From Actinomycetota bacterium (GTDB lineage: Bacteria; Actinomycetota; Acidimicrobiia; Acidimicrobiales; CADCSY01), in assembly GCA_004366205.1 (NCBI GenBank), contig SIRW01000092.1, positions 1-33,842 on the forward strand: a stretch of 33,842 nt of DNA, written 5' to 3'. Shown piece after piece: positions 1 through 7,312 of the stretch. Every line of letters starts with the position of its first letter. Positions within the stretch are counted from its first letter, which is position 1. Made by a program: the position numbers and the translations under genes. Under the pieces are notes generated by a model that worked only from the letters and a program-made list of their open reading frames with translations, was not told the DNA's origin and ran no database searches.

Positions 1-2386
1 TCCGGATCTCGACCCCTTCGGCGGCGGCGAGCTCGCGGGACTTGCGGTCGGGCCGCACGTTGAAGCCGATGATCGTGGCGTTCGACGTCGCGGCCAGCTG
101 CACGTCGTTCTCGGTGATGCCCCCGACCGCCCGGTGCACGAACGCCAGCTTCACGTCGTCACGCTCGAGCTTGCGCAGGGACTCGGTGAGCGCCTCGAGC
201 GAGCCGTTCACGTCGGCTTTGAGGATGAGCGCCAGCGTGGCGGTCTCGCCCCGCTGGATCTGCTCGAAGATGTCCTCGAGCTTGGCCCCGCCCTGGGTGG
301 TGACCGCGGCGTCGCGCGCCGTGCGAGCGACCCGGGCGTAGTGCTCGCGCCGCTCGCCCACGGTGCGGGCGGTCCGGTCGTCGGGGGCGACCACGAAGTC
401 GTCGCCGGCCTCGGCCACGTCGGACAGGCCGAGCACCTGGACGGGGACGGACGGACCGGCCTCCTTCACCGGTTCGCCGCGGTGGTCGAGCAGCGCCCGC
501 ACCCGTCCCCAGGCCGGCCCGGCGACCATCGGGTCGCCGACTCGGAGCGTTCCCCGCTGCACGAGGACGGTCGCCACGGGGCCGCGCCCCACGTCGAGGT
601 GGGACTCGAGCACGACGCCGGTGGCGCGGCCGTCGGGATCGGCCCGGAGGTCCTCGAGCTCGGCGACCACGAGGAGGTTCTCGAGCAGGTCGTCGAGGCC
701 CTGACCCGTCAGGGCCGACACCTCGACCATGACGGTGTCGCCACCCCACTCCTCGGGCACGAGGTCGTGCTCAGAGAGCTGCTGGCGGACCCGGTTGGGG
801 TCGCTGTTCTCGCGGTCGACCTTGTTGATGGCGACCACGATCGGCACCTCGGCGGCCTTGGCGTGGTTGAGCGCCTCGATGGTCTGGGGCATCACGCCGT
901 CGTCGGCGGCGACGACCAGCACGACGATGTCGGTGACCTCGGCGCCTCGCGCCCGCATGGCGGTGAAGGCCTCGTGGCCGGGGGTGTCGATGAAGGTGAT
1001 GAGGCGCCCGTCCTTGTCGACCTGGTAGGCGCCGATGTGCTGGGTGATGCCACCCGCCTCGCCCTCCACCACGTTGGACTCGCGGATCCGGTCGAGCAGC
1101 AGCGTCTTGCCGTGGTCGACGTGGCCCATCACCGTGATGACCGGCGGCCGCACCGGCAGGTCCTCGCCCTCGGCGGCCTCGTCGTCGGGGATCTCGAGGA
1201 GGGCCTGGAGCTCGACCTCCTGCTCCTCACCGGGGTCGACCAGGCGCACCTGGGCGCCGATCTCGGCGGCGAAGAGCTCGATCATGTCGTCGGTCAGCGA
1301 CTGGGTGGCGGTGACCATCTCACCCTGCTGCATGAGGAAGCGGACGACGTCGGCGGCCGACCGGTTGAGCTTGGGCCCGACGTCCTTCGGCGTGGAGCCC
1401 CGCTCGATGATCACCTCGCCCTCGGGGACCGGCGCGTCCTCAGGGGTGTAGGTGGGGATCTCCTGCGGCTGCAGCTCCTCCATGCTCCGACGCCGGCGCT
1501 TGGCCCGGCGCGGCCGGCGGGGCGGGCCGCCGCGGCCGGGGGCACCGGGTCCACCGCCGGGGCGGCCGCCGGCGCCCGGGACAGCGCCGCGCGGGACCGA
1601 CGGCATGCGGCGCATGCCCGGCGGACCCGAGGGCGCACCGCTGCGACCAGCCCCACCGCCAGGGGCGGGGCGCGCCGGGCGGCGTCCACCCGCGCCGGGG
1701 GGCGGCGGGATGGGCTTGCCGCTGGCCGACCGGGGCGGGCCGGGGGGCGGCGGGATGGGCTTGCCGCTGGCCGACCGGGGCGGGCCAGCCTTCGGCGGCG
1801 CGCCGGGGGCCTGCCCCTGAGGCGGGGCGGGGGCCTGACCCTGCGGTGCCGGCGCCTGGCCCGGAGGCGCGGGCGGGGCGCTGCCGCCGGGTGCCGGCGG
1901 GCGCGGGGCTGGGCGCTCGGTTGGCGTGGGCTGGGAGGAACGAGCCGCGGGCGCGCCGTCGGCGGGCCGCCCCGCCGCCGGCGCCTGACGCGGCGCTGCC
2001 GGCGGGCGCGCCGCACGCGCCGCCACGTCCGGCTGCTCGCTCGCGGGCCGGCTCGTGACGAGACGGGGATCGCGCGCGGGCTGGGCGGGTGGGGTCGCCC
2101 GGGCAGCGGGCGCGTGGGTCGGCGCGGGCTGCTCCGTGCGGGCCGCGGCCGGCTGCTCCGTGCGGGCCGGCTCCTTCGCCGGCGTGCGCTCGGCGGGCTC
2201 CTCGACGGGCTGGCGCCGGAGCCCCTCGGCGTCGGCCTTGCGGCGGACGCGGTCGGCCTGGGCCTCGACGATGCTCGACGAGTGGCTCTTCACCCCGATG
2301 CCGAGGTCCTCGCACAGGTCGATCGTCTCTTTGTTGCTGAGGCCGAGCTCGCGTGCGAGCTCATAGACCCGAACCTTTCCTGCCAC
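1..2386 (-). CDS. infB: Translation initiation factor IF-2 (C-terminal end outside window)
   Basis: GTPase that delivers initiator tRNA to the 30S subunit and promotes subunit joining. The frame opens with GTG at 2386 ([20 protein letters not shown], the usual IF2 N-terminal helical domain) and stays open to position 1, about 795 codons, so domain IV is missing only because the window ends. Order: N-terminal domain (1-50), a Pro/Ala/Gly/Arg-rich disordered linker (about 55-320) ending in a basic RRAKRRRR patch, a second IF2_N domain ([19 protein letters not shown]), then the GTPase domain with GHVDHGKT at 421-428, DTPGHE and NKVD, then domains II-III. The linker has a 15-residue perfect duplication (1695-1784). 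Last gene of the rimP-nusA-ylxR-infB unit, 11 bp after ylxR. No clear Shine-Dalgarno is seen, so coupling to ylxR is likely. Identification is firm. Confidence 0.97.
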   Translation of the reverse strand, partial: MAGKVRVYELARELGLSNKETIDLCEDLGIGVKSHSSSIVEAQADRVRRKADAEGLRRQPVEEPAERTPAKEPARTEQPAAARTEQPAPTHAPAARATPPAQPARDPRLVTSRPASEQPDVAARAARPPAAPRQAPAAGRPADGAPAARSSQPTPTERPAPRPPAPGGSAPPAPPGQAPAPQGQAPAPPQGQAPGAPPKAGPPRSASGKPIPPPPGPPRSASGKPIPPPPGAGGRRPARPAPGGGAGRSGAPSGPPGMRRMPSVPRGAVPGAGGRPGGGPGAPGRGGPPRRPRRAKRRRRSMEELQPQEIPTYTPEDAPVPEGEVIIERGSTPKDVGPKLNRSAADVVRFLMQQGEMVTATQSLTDDMIELFAAEIGAQVRLVDPGEEQEVELQALLEIPDDEAAEGEDLPVRPPVITVMGHVDHGKTLLLDRIRESNVVEGEAGGITQHIGAYQVDKDGRLITFIDTPGHEAFTAMRARGAEVTDIVVLVVAADDGVMPQTIEALNHAKAAEVPIVVAINKVDRENSDPNRVRQQLSEHDLVPEEWGGDTVMVEVSALTGQGLDDLLENLLVVAELEDLRADPDGRATGVVLESHLDVGRGPVATVLVQRGTLRVGDPMVAGPAWGRVRALLDHRGEPVKEAGPSVPVQVLGLSDVAEAGDDFVVAPDDRTARTVGERREHYARVARTARDAAVTTQGGAKLEDIFEQIQRGETATLALILKADVNGSLEALTESLRKLERDDVKLAFVHRAVGGITENDVQLAATSNATIIGFNVRPDRKSRELAAAEGVEIR
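1695..1784 (-). repeat. Two perfect 45-bp direct repeats inside infB
   Basis: Copies at 1695-1739 and 1740-1784 look identical and keep the frame; each encodes a 15-residue Pro-rich unit ([15 protein letters not shown]) in the disordered IF-2 linker. Perfect identity at the DNA level suggests a recent slippage or recombination duplication rather than conserved protein architecture. Confidence 0.9.
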
Positions 2387-2397
2387 GGTGTTTGCGC

Positions 2398-2697
2398 TCA
2401 GTCCCTTCTCGTGCCTCGTGCACCGGCGGGTAGCCGGTCAATCCTCGCGCGACCTGTGAGCCGGGCACGAAGCGAATCGATGGCGTCGGCGTCGACGGGG
2501 GCGCGGAGCGCTCGGCTGAACGCCCGGCGGCTGGCCGCCCGCTCGAGGCACTCGGGCGAGTCGACACAGAGCCAGGCGCCCCGTCCGGGCAGGCTCCGCC
2601 CGACCTCCAGGCTACCGGCTGGCGTGCGGACCACACGCTGGAGGTCGTCGGGGGTCGCCGTGCGCCGGCACCCGATGCAGGTGCGGCGGGGGGCTAT
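2398..2697 (-). CDS. ylxR: YlxR-family (DUF448) putative RNA-binding protein, start codon unclear
   Basis: Small basic protein of the YlxR/DUF448 family, which normally sits between nusA and infB. The family signature is present: RRTCIGCRR near the N-terminus, then GRSLPGRGAWLC and the Cys/Glu/Arg-rich helix that follows. The frame ends in TGA at 2398-2400. The start is a problem: between the nusA stop and RTCIGC there is no ATG, GTG or TTG. The nearest candidate is an ATA at 2697 overlapping the nusA TAG stop (CCATAG), which gives 99 residues, the expected family length. The next normal in-frame start upstream is a GTG near 2862, inside nusA, which would add about 55 residues of Arg/Gly-rich out-of-frame sequence. 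Family and operon position are secure; the 5' end is not. Confidence 0.85.
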   Translation of the reverse strand: MAPRRTCIGCRRTATPDDLQRVVRTPAGSLEVGRSLPGRGAWLCVDSPECLERAASRRAFSRALRAPVDADAIDSLRARLTGRARIDRLPAGARGTRRD

Positions 2698-3956
2698 GGG
2701 GTGGCTCCCTCGTCGCGCCGGCTCCCGTCGTCCGAGCCGCCGTCGGGCTCCGCCCCGGCGCCGTCCCGGGGTTCCGCAGGGTCGCTGCCCGCCCCGTCGG
2801 TCACAACGGGCTCGGCACCCACCACCCCGGCACCGCCCTCGTCGGTGCCACCCTCGGCCCACTCCTCGGCCGTGACGGCGGGACCGCCCTCGGCGGGCTG
2901 CCACACCATCTCGCCGGCTTCGTTCTCGACCCACTCGCCCTCGGCCCACTCCTCGCCCGCGTAGCCGGCCTCCTCCTCGGCGAGCTGGGTCTCGCTCTTG
3001 ATGTCGACGCGCCAGCCGGTGAGGCGGGCGGCCAGGCGGGCGTTCTGGCCCTCCTTCCCGATCGCCAGCGAGAGCTGGTAGTCGGGCACGATGACCTCGG
3101 CGGTGCCGGTGTCCTCGTGGATCCGCACCTCCTTGACCTTCGCCGGTTGCAGGGCCTTCATCACGAAGTCCTGCGGGTCGTCGGAGAACGGGACGATGTC
3201 GATCTTCTCGCCGCGGAGCTCGTTGACGACCATGCGCACCCGCGACCCCCGGGCGCCGACGCACGCGCCCACCGGGTCGACGTTGGGGTCGTTCGACCAG
3301 ACGGCGAGCTTCGTGCGGTGCCCCGGCTCGCGGGCGACGGCCTTGATCTCGACGATGCCGTCGGCGATCTCGGGGACCTCGAGCTCGAAGAGCCGCTTGA
3401 TCAGGCCGGGGTGGGTTCGGCTGACGACGATCTGAGGCCCGCGGGGGTTGCGACGGACCTCGACGATGTAGGCCTTCAGCCGCGTGCCGGGCTCCGGGCG
3501 CTCGTAGCTGACCTGCTCGGCCTGGGGCAGCAGGGCCTCGACCTTGCCGAGGTCGAGCAGGGTGAAGCGGCTGTCGGTCTGCTGGATGATGCCGGTGACG
3601 ATGTCGCCCTCGCGGCCGGCGTACTCCTCGTACTTCTGCTCGCGCTCGGCCTCGCGGATCCGCTGGAGCATCACCTGCTTGGCGGTCTGGGCGGCGATGC
3701 GCCCGAAGTCCTTGGGCGTGTCGTCCCACTCGCGCACGACGTGGCCCTCGTCGTCGAGCTCCTGGCCGTAGACCCGGATGTCGAAGGTCTCCGGGTCGAT
3801 GGTGACGACGGCCTCCTCGGCCGCGTTGGGCATCCGCTTGTAGGCCGACACCAGGGCGTTGGCCAGGGCGTCGAGCAGGGTGTCGACCGAGATGCCCTTC
3901 TCCGAGGCGAGCGCCTGGAGGGCCTCCATCATCTCGAAGCTGCCGGTGTTGCTCAT
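2694..3956 (-). CDS. nusA: Transcription termination/antitermination factor NusA
   Basis: NusA binds RNA polymerase and nascent RNA and tunes pausing, termination and antitermination. 420 residues from ATG at 3956, with AGAGGAG-like purines upstream. Order: N-terminal RNAP-binding domain (1-130; ALASEKGISVDTLLDALANA), S1 domain (about 135-200; EGDIVTGIIQQTDSRFTLLD), KH1 and KH2 (about 205-345; VGACVGARGSRVRMVVNEL and LAIGKEGQNARLAARLTGW). The C-terminal 75 residues are acidic, Gly/Glu-rich low complexity, and there are no AR repeats of the enterobacterial type. It overlaps rimP by 4 bp (ATGA) and is followed by ylxR and infB, the usual order. Its product is a candidate regulator of its own operon given the leader hairpin upstream of rimP (inference). 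Confidence 0.97.
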   Translation of the reverse strand: MSNTGSFEMMEALQALASEKGISVDTLLDALANALVSAYKRMPNAAEEAVVTIDPETFDIRVYGQELDDEGHVVREWDDTPKDFGRIAAQTAKQVMLQRIREAEREQKYEEYAGREGDIVTGIIQQTDSRFTLLDLGKVEALLPQAEQVSYERPEPGTRLKAYIVEVRRNPRGPQIVVSRTHPGLIKRLFELEVPEIADGIVEIKAVAREPGHRTKLAVWSNDPNVDPVGACVGARGSRVRMVVNELRGEKIDIVPFSDDPQDFVMKALQPAKVKEVRIHEDTGTAEVIVPDYQLSLAIGKEGQNARLAARLTGWRVDIKSETQLAEEEAGYAGEEWAEGEWVENEAGEMVWQPAEGGPAVTAEEWAEGGTDEGGAGVVGAEPVVTDGAGSDPAEPRDGAGAEPDGGSDDGSRRDEGATP

Positions 3957-4486
3957 CGGTGGGCGCTCCTCTTCTCGTCGGACCGCGATGTGTGGGCCCG
4001 CCTGGCCTCCGGGGATCCCGGCTTGGGGGCCGGGCCCCACTCGAAGCGGGTGCGGGCGCGTTCGATCTCGTCGTAGGCCAGGGCGACGGGCCCGCCGGCC
4101 GTGGCCACCTCGACACCCCGCTCGTCGGCAGCCGTGAGCTCGCCCTCGTGGCGGAGGCGGCGGTCGGGGTCGGTCGGGTCGATCGCGTGCAGGATCACGG
4201 CCTCGCCGACCGCCCCGGCGAAGTGCGCCGGGGTGCGCAGGGGTCGCTCGAGGCCCGGGCTCGAGACCTCGAGCGTGTAGCGGCCCGGGATCGGATCGAC
4301 AGCGTCGAGCTCGTCGGACAGCCGCCGGCTGACGTCCTCGATCACCGCCAGGTCGACCCCGCCCACCCGGTGGACGAGCACGCGCAGCGTGCGGCCCTTC
4401 ATCTCGAGGTCGTACAGGTCGAGGCCGAGGTCGGCGAGGATCGGTTCCACGAGGTGGCGCACGCGGTCGGGCACCGGGCTGCTCAT
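3953..4486 (-). CDS. rimP: Ribosome maturation factor RimP
   Basis: Needed for maturation of the 30S subunit. 177 residues from ATG at 4486, preceded by a strong GGAGGAGG Shine-Dalgarno. Family signatures seen: LVEPILADLGLDLYDLEMKG at the N-terminus, DVSRRLSDELDAVDPIPGRY, and LEVSSPGLERPLRTPAHFAG before the SH3-like C-terminal domain. The last about 25 residues are a basic polar tail. First gene of the rimP-nusA-ylxR-infB unit, with its TGA inside the nusA ATGA overlap. The upstream 149 bp carry a -10-like hexamer and a terminator-like hairpin, described separately. Confidence 0.95.
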   Translation of the reverse strand: MSSPVPDRVRHLVEPILADLGLDLYDLEMKGRTLRVLVHRVGGVDLAVIEDVSRRLSDELDAVDPIPGRYTLEVSSPGLERPLRTPAHFAGAVGEAVILHAIDPTDPDRRLRHEGELTAADERGVEVATAGGPVALAYDEIERARTRFEWGPAPKPGSPEARRAHTSRSDEKRSAHR

Positions 4487-4515
4487 CGAACCTCCTCCAG
4501 TCGTCAAGGGGCCAA

Positions 4516-4541
4516 CAAAAAGCGTGGGCGACGCCCACGCT
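4516..4541 (-). terminator. Perfect GC-rich hairpin plus T-run in the rimP leader (terminator or attenuator)
   Basis: On the minus strand a 9-bp perfect inverted repeat AGCGTGGGC / GCCCACGCT with a 3-nt loop (4521-4541) is followed at once by TTTT; with the last stem base this makes five T in a row. That is the form of an intrinsic terminator and is unusual in such GC-rich DNA. It lies about 95 bp after the proS stop and 30 bp before the rimP Shine-Dalgarno. It could end proS transcripts. Because a -10-like TATACT lies upstream of it (4582-4587), it could instead be an attenuator in the rimP-nusA-infB leader. Confidence 0.75.
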
Positions 4542-4581
4542 CCGACGGAAACACTCAGAAATCGAACGGATCGGCGTTCCA

Positions 4582-4587
4582 AGTATA
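4582..4587 (-). promoter_or_regulatory. Candidate -10 box TATACT for the rimP-nusA-infB operon
   Basis: TATACT matches TATAAT at five of six positions and stands out in GC-rich sequence between proS and rimP. No good -35 is seen at 17-18 bp. A start about 7 nt downstream would give a leader of roughly 85-90 nt containing the hairpin at 4521-4541. Confidence 0.5.
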
Positions 4588-4635
4588 GGCAATCGGGTCG
4601 TCGCCTGCACCGTCTGGGGCGGGCGGCGGGGTCGG

Positions 4636-6048
4636 TCAGTAGGCGCGGGCCACGACGGCGACCAGGTCGGGCTCGTCGTCGGCCGCGGGCAGGCCACCGT
4701 CGGCGCGCTGGAGGCAGCGCACGGTGACTCCGTGCTCGGCGAGGCGGTCCTCGCCCTCGTCGCCCACCGCGGACCACGGGATGCGGGCGAAGCCCGTGCG
4801 GGCGGCCTCCACGGCGTCGTCGAGGCTCGTGACCTCGGCGGTGCCGCCGTCCCGCCGCAGGCGGGCCTCGTGCAGCAGCGACGCCTGGATGTCGTCGAGC
4901 AGGTCGGCGACCCGTGAGCCGACGCCGTCGAGGGGGATCGTGTCCTTCCCCTCGTGATCACGGCGCACGAGCGTCAGGCTCATGTTGGCCAGGTCGCGGG
5001 GACCGACCTCGAGCCGCACGGGCACGCCCTTCAGCTCCCAGTCGACGGCGCGGCGCCCGAAGCTGGTGTCGACGCGGGCGTCGAGCTCGGCCCGCACGCC
5101 GGCGGCCCGCAGCTCCTCGACGATCAGCCGGGCCCGCTCCCCCGCCCCCTGCTCGTCGCGCACCACCAGCACGACCACCTGCACCGGCGCCACCCGCGGC
5201 GGCAGGCGCAGGCCCCGGTCGTCGCCGTGGGTCATGATCAGCCCGCCCACCATGCGGGTCGACACCCCCCACGAGGTGGTCCAGCAGAGCTGCTGGTCGC
5301 CGTTGTCGTCGAGGTACCGGATGTCGAACGCCTCGGCGAAGTTCCGGCCCAGCTCGTGGCTGGTGCCCATCTGCAGGGCCTTGCCGTCGCGCATCATGGC
5401 CTCGAGGGTCATGGTGTTGGTTGCGCCGGGGAAGCGCTCGCGGCTGGTCTTGCGCCCGGTCAGCACAGGGATGGCGAGCACGTCGACCATGAAGTCCTCG
5501 TAGACGTCGTGCAGGACCCGCGCCGCGAACGCGGCGGCGTCGGCCTCGGTTGCGTGCGCGGTGTGGCCCTCCTGCCACAGGAACTCGCTGGTGCGCAGGA
5601 ACAGCCGGGGCCGCAGCTCCCAGCGCATGACGTTCGCCCACTGGTTCAACAGCAGGGGCAGGTCGCGGTAGCTCTGCACCCACTTGGCCATGTAGATGCC
5701 GAACACCGTCTCGCTGGTGGGCCGAACGACCACGGGCTCCTCGAGCTCCTTGCCGCCGCCGTGGGTGACGGTCCAGAACTCGTGGCTGAAGCCCTCGACG
5801 TGGGCCTTCTCCCGCTCGATGTAGGACTCGGGGATCAGGACGGGGAAGTAGGCGTTCTGCGTGCCCGTCGCCTTGATGCGTTCGTCGACCTCGGCCTGCA
5901 TGCGCTCCCAGATCGCCCATCCGTACGGTCGGATGACCATGGTCCCCCGCACCGGGCCGTTGTCGGCCAGCTCGGCCTTGGCCACGGCGTCCTGGTACCA
6001 GCGGGGAAAGTCCTCCGCCTGCGGGGTGAGGATGGGAGCCTTCGCCAT
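4636..6048 (-). CDS. proS: Prolyl-tRNA synthetase, archaeal/eukaryotic-like type without editing domain
   Basis: Charges tRNA-Pro with proline. 470 residues from ATG at 6048. The sequence follows the short class II form: FPRWYQDAVAKAELADNGPV, GTMVIRPYGWAIWERMQ, the motif 2 stretch VVRPTSETVFGIYMAKWVQS, then FLRTSEFLWQEGHTAHAT and MTHGDDRGLRLPPRVAPVQ before the anticodon-binding domain. The large bacterial editing insertion between motifs 2 and 3 is absent, and the protein ends in Tyr (VAVVARAY), as is typical of this type. The C-terminal zinc-like domain is degenerate: only one Cys (CLQRADGG) remains where homologues usually carry a Cys4 site. It occupies the standard actinobacterial proS position between ispG and rimP. 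A TANNNT hexamer 7 nt upstream and no Shine-Dalgarno suggest leaderless expression. Confidence 0.96.
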   Translation of the reverse strand: MAKAPILTPQAEDFPRWYQDAVAKAELADNGPVRGTMVIRPYGWAIWERMQAEVDERIKATGTQNAYFPVLIPESYIEREKAHVEGFSHEFWTVTHGGGKELEEPVVVRPTSETVFGIYMAKWVQSYRDLPLLLNQWANVMRWELRPRLFLRTSEFLWQEGHTAHATEADAAAFAARVLHDVYEDFMVDVLAIPVLTGRKTSRERFPGATNTMTLEAMMRDGKALQMGTSHELGRNFAEAFDIRYLDDNGDQQLCWTTSWGVSTRMVGGLIMTHGDDRGLRLPPRVAPVQVVVLVVRDEQGAGERARLIVEELRAAGVRAELDARVDTSFGRRAVDWELKGVPVRLEVGPRDLANMSLTLVRRDHEGKDTIPLDGVGSRVADLLDDIQASLLHEARLRRDGGTAEVTSLDDAVEAARTGFARIPWSAVGDEGEDRLAEHGVTVRCLQRADGGLPAADDEPDLVAVVARAY

Positions 6049-6055
6049 GCGGGCG

Positions 6056-6061
6056 ACACTA
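6056..6061 (-). promoter_or_regulatory. Candidate -10 box TAGTGT, leaderless proS
   Basis: TAGTGT (TANNNT) ends exactly 7 nt before the proS ATG, and no Shine-Dalgarno is present. The sequence TAGTGTCGCCCGCATG closely resembles the enoyl-CoA hydratase start TATCGTCGCCCGCCATG at 24081-24097. Confidence 0.5.
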
Positions 6062-6091
6062 CCGGCGCCCGGCCCCGCCGGTCCGACGGGT

Positions 6092-7312
6092 TCAGCCGCC
6101 GGTGCGCTTGCGGATGAGCTCGACGCGCTGCTCGGACCGGTTGGCGTCGAGGCCCTGCTGGTCGAGCAGGGCGGCCCGGTCGGCCGCGGCCTCGGCGGCG
6201 GCCGAGTCGTCACGGGCGGCGAGACGGGCCTCGACGCCCTCCTTCACCAGGCGCTCGGCCTCCTCGACCAGAGCGGCGACCATCTCGTCCTCGGGCACCA
6301 CGCGCACGACCTCGCCCCGGATGAACAGGTGGCCCCGGTGGCGGCCGGCGGCGATGCCCAGGTCGGCCGAGCGGGCCTCGCCGGGGCCGTTCACGACGCA
6401 GCCCATCACGGCCACCTGGATGGGCAGCTCCCGCTCGGCCAGGGCGGCCTGGGCCTCGGACGCCACCTTGATGACGTCGACCTCGGCCCGGCCGCAGGAC
6501 GGGCAGGCGATGAGGTCGACGCCCTTGCGCTCGCGCAGGCCCAGGGCCTCGAGGAGCTGCCGGCCCGCCCGGGCCTCCTCGACGGGGTCGGCGGTGAGCG
6601 AGTAGCGCAGCGTGTCGCCGATGCCCTCGAGCAGCAGCGTGGCGATGCCGGCCGTGGCCTTCACCAGGCCGCCGGGCGGCGGGCCGGCCTCGGTGACGCC
6701 CAGGTGCAGGGGGTGGTCGACGGTGTCGGCGAGCATCCGGTAGGCCTCGACCATCAGGGGCACGTTGGAGGCCTTCACCGAGATCTTCACGTCGTCGAAG
6801 CCGACCTCCTGGAAGTAGGCGAGCTCGCGCGTGGCCGACTCGACCAGCGCCTCGGGGGTGACGCCGAGGCGCGCCTCGATGTCGGGATCGAGGCTGCCGG
6901 CGTTCACGCCGATGCGGATGGGCACGCCCCGGTCCTTGGCCTCGGTGGCCACCGCCTTGATGTGCTCGGGCTTGCGGATGTTGCCCGGGTTGAGGCGCAG
7001 GCAGTGCACGCCCGCCTCGAGGGCGGCGAGGGCGAGTCGGTACTGGAAGTGGATGTCGGCGACGATCGGCACGGGTGAGCGGGGCACGATCCGGGCCAGC
7101 CCCTCGGCGGCCTCGACCTCGTTGCAGGTGCACCGCACGATGTCGGCGCCGGCGCCGGCCAGGGCGTAGATCTGGGCGAGCGTGCCCTCGACGTCGGCGG
7201 TCTTGGTGATCGTCATCGACTGCACGGTGACCGGCGCCCCGCCGCCGACCGGCACGTCGCCCACCATGATCTGGCGGGTGGGCCGCCGCGGGTACGAGGT
7301 GGTGACGGTCAC
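6092..7312 (-). CDS. ispG: 4-hydroxy-3-methylbut-2-en-1-yl diphosphate synthase IspG (GcpE)
   Basis: Iron-sulfur enzyme of the MEP isoprenoid pathway; converts methylerythritol cyclodiphosphate to HMBPP. 406 residues. N-terminal TIM barrel: RQIMVGDVPVGGGAPVTVQS, VPIVADIHFQYRLALAALEA, LRLNPGNI. C-terminal [4Fe-4S] domain with the three cluster cysteines in CPSCGR and MGCVVNGPGE and the conserved Glu of NGPGE. The last about 40 residues are an Ala/Glu/Arg-rich tail beyond the usual end. The ATG overlaps the end of rseP by 4 bp. It sits two genes downstream of dxr, another MEP gene, so the cluster couples isoprenoid synthesis to CDP-diacylglycerol formation and an intramembrane protease. Confidence 0.97.
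   Translation of the reverse strand: MTVTTSYPRRPTRQIMVGDVPVGGGAPVTVQSMTITKTADVEGTLAQIYALAGAGADIVRCTCNEVEAAEGLARIVPRSPVPIVADIHFQYRLALAALEAGVHCLRLNPGNIRKPEHIKAVATEAKDRGVPIRIGVNAGSLDPDIEARLGVTPEALVESATRELAYFQEVGFDDVKISVKASNVPLMVEAYRMLADTVDHPLHLGVTEAGPPPGGLVKATAGIATLLLEGIGDTLRYSLTADPVEEARAGRQLLEALGLRERKGVDLIACPSCGRAEVDVIKVASEAQAALAERELPIQVAVMGCVVNGPGEARSADLGIAAGRHRGHLFIRGEVVRVVPEDEMVAALVEEAERLVKEGVEARLAARDDSAAAEAAADRAALLDQQGLDANRSEQRVELIRKRTGG

Noticed and set aside
134-2875. A 913-codon open frame on the plus strand opposite infB, ylxR and nusA
   Set aside because: Antisense to clearly conserved proteins; the composition is Arg/Gly/Ala/His-rich without domain patterns. Stop codons are rare in DNA this GC-rich, so long antisense frames are expected.
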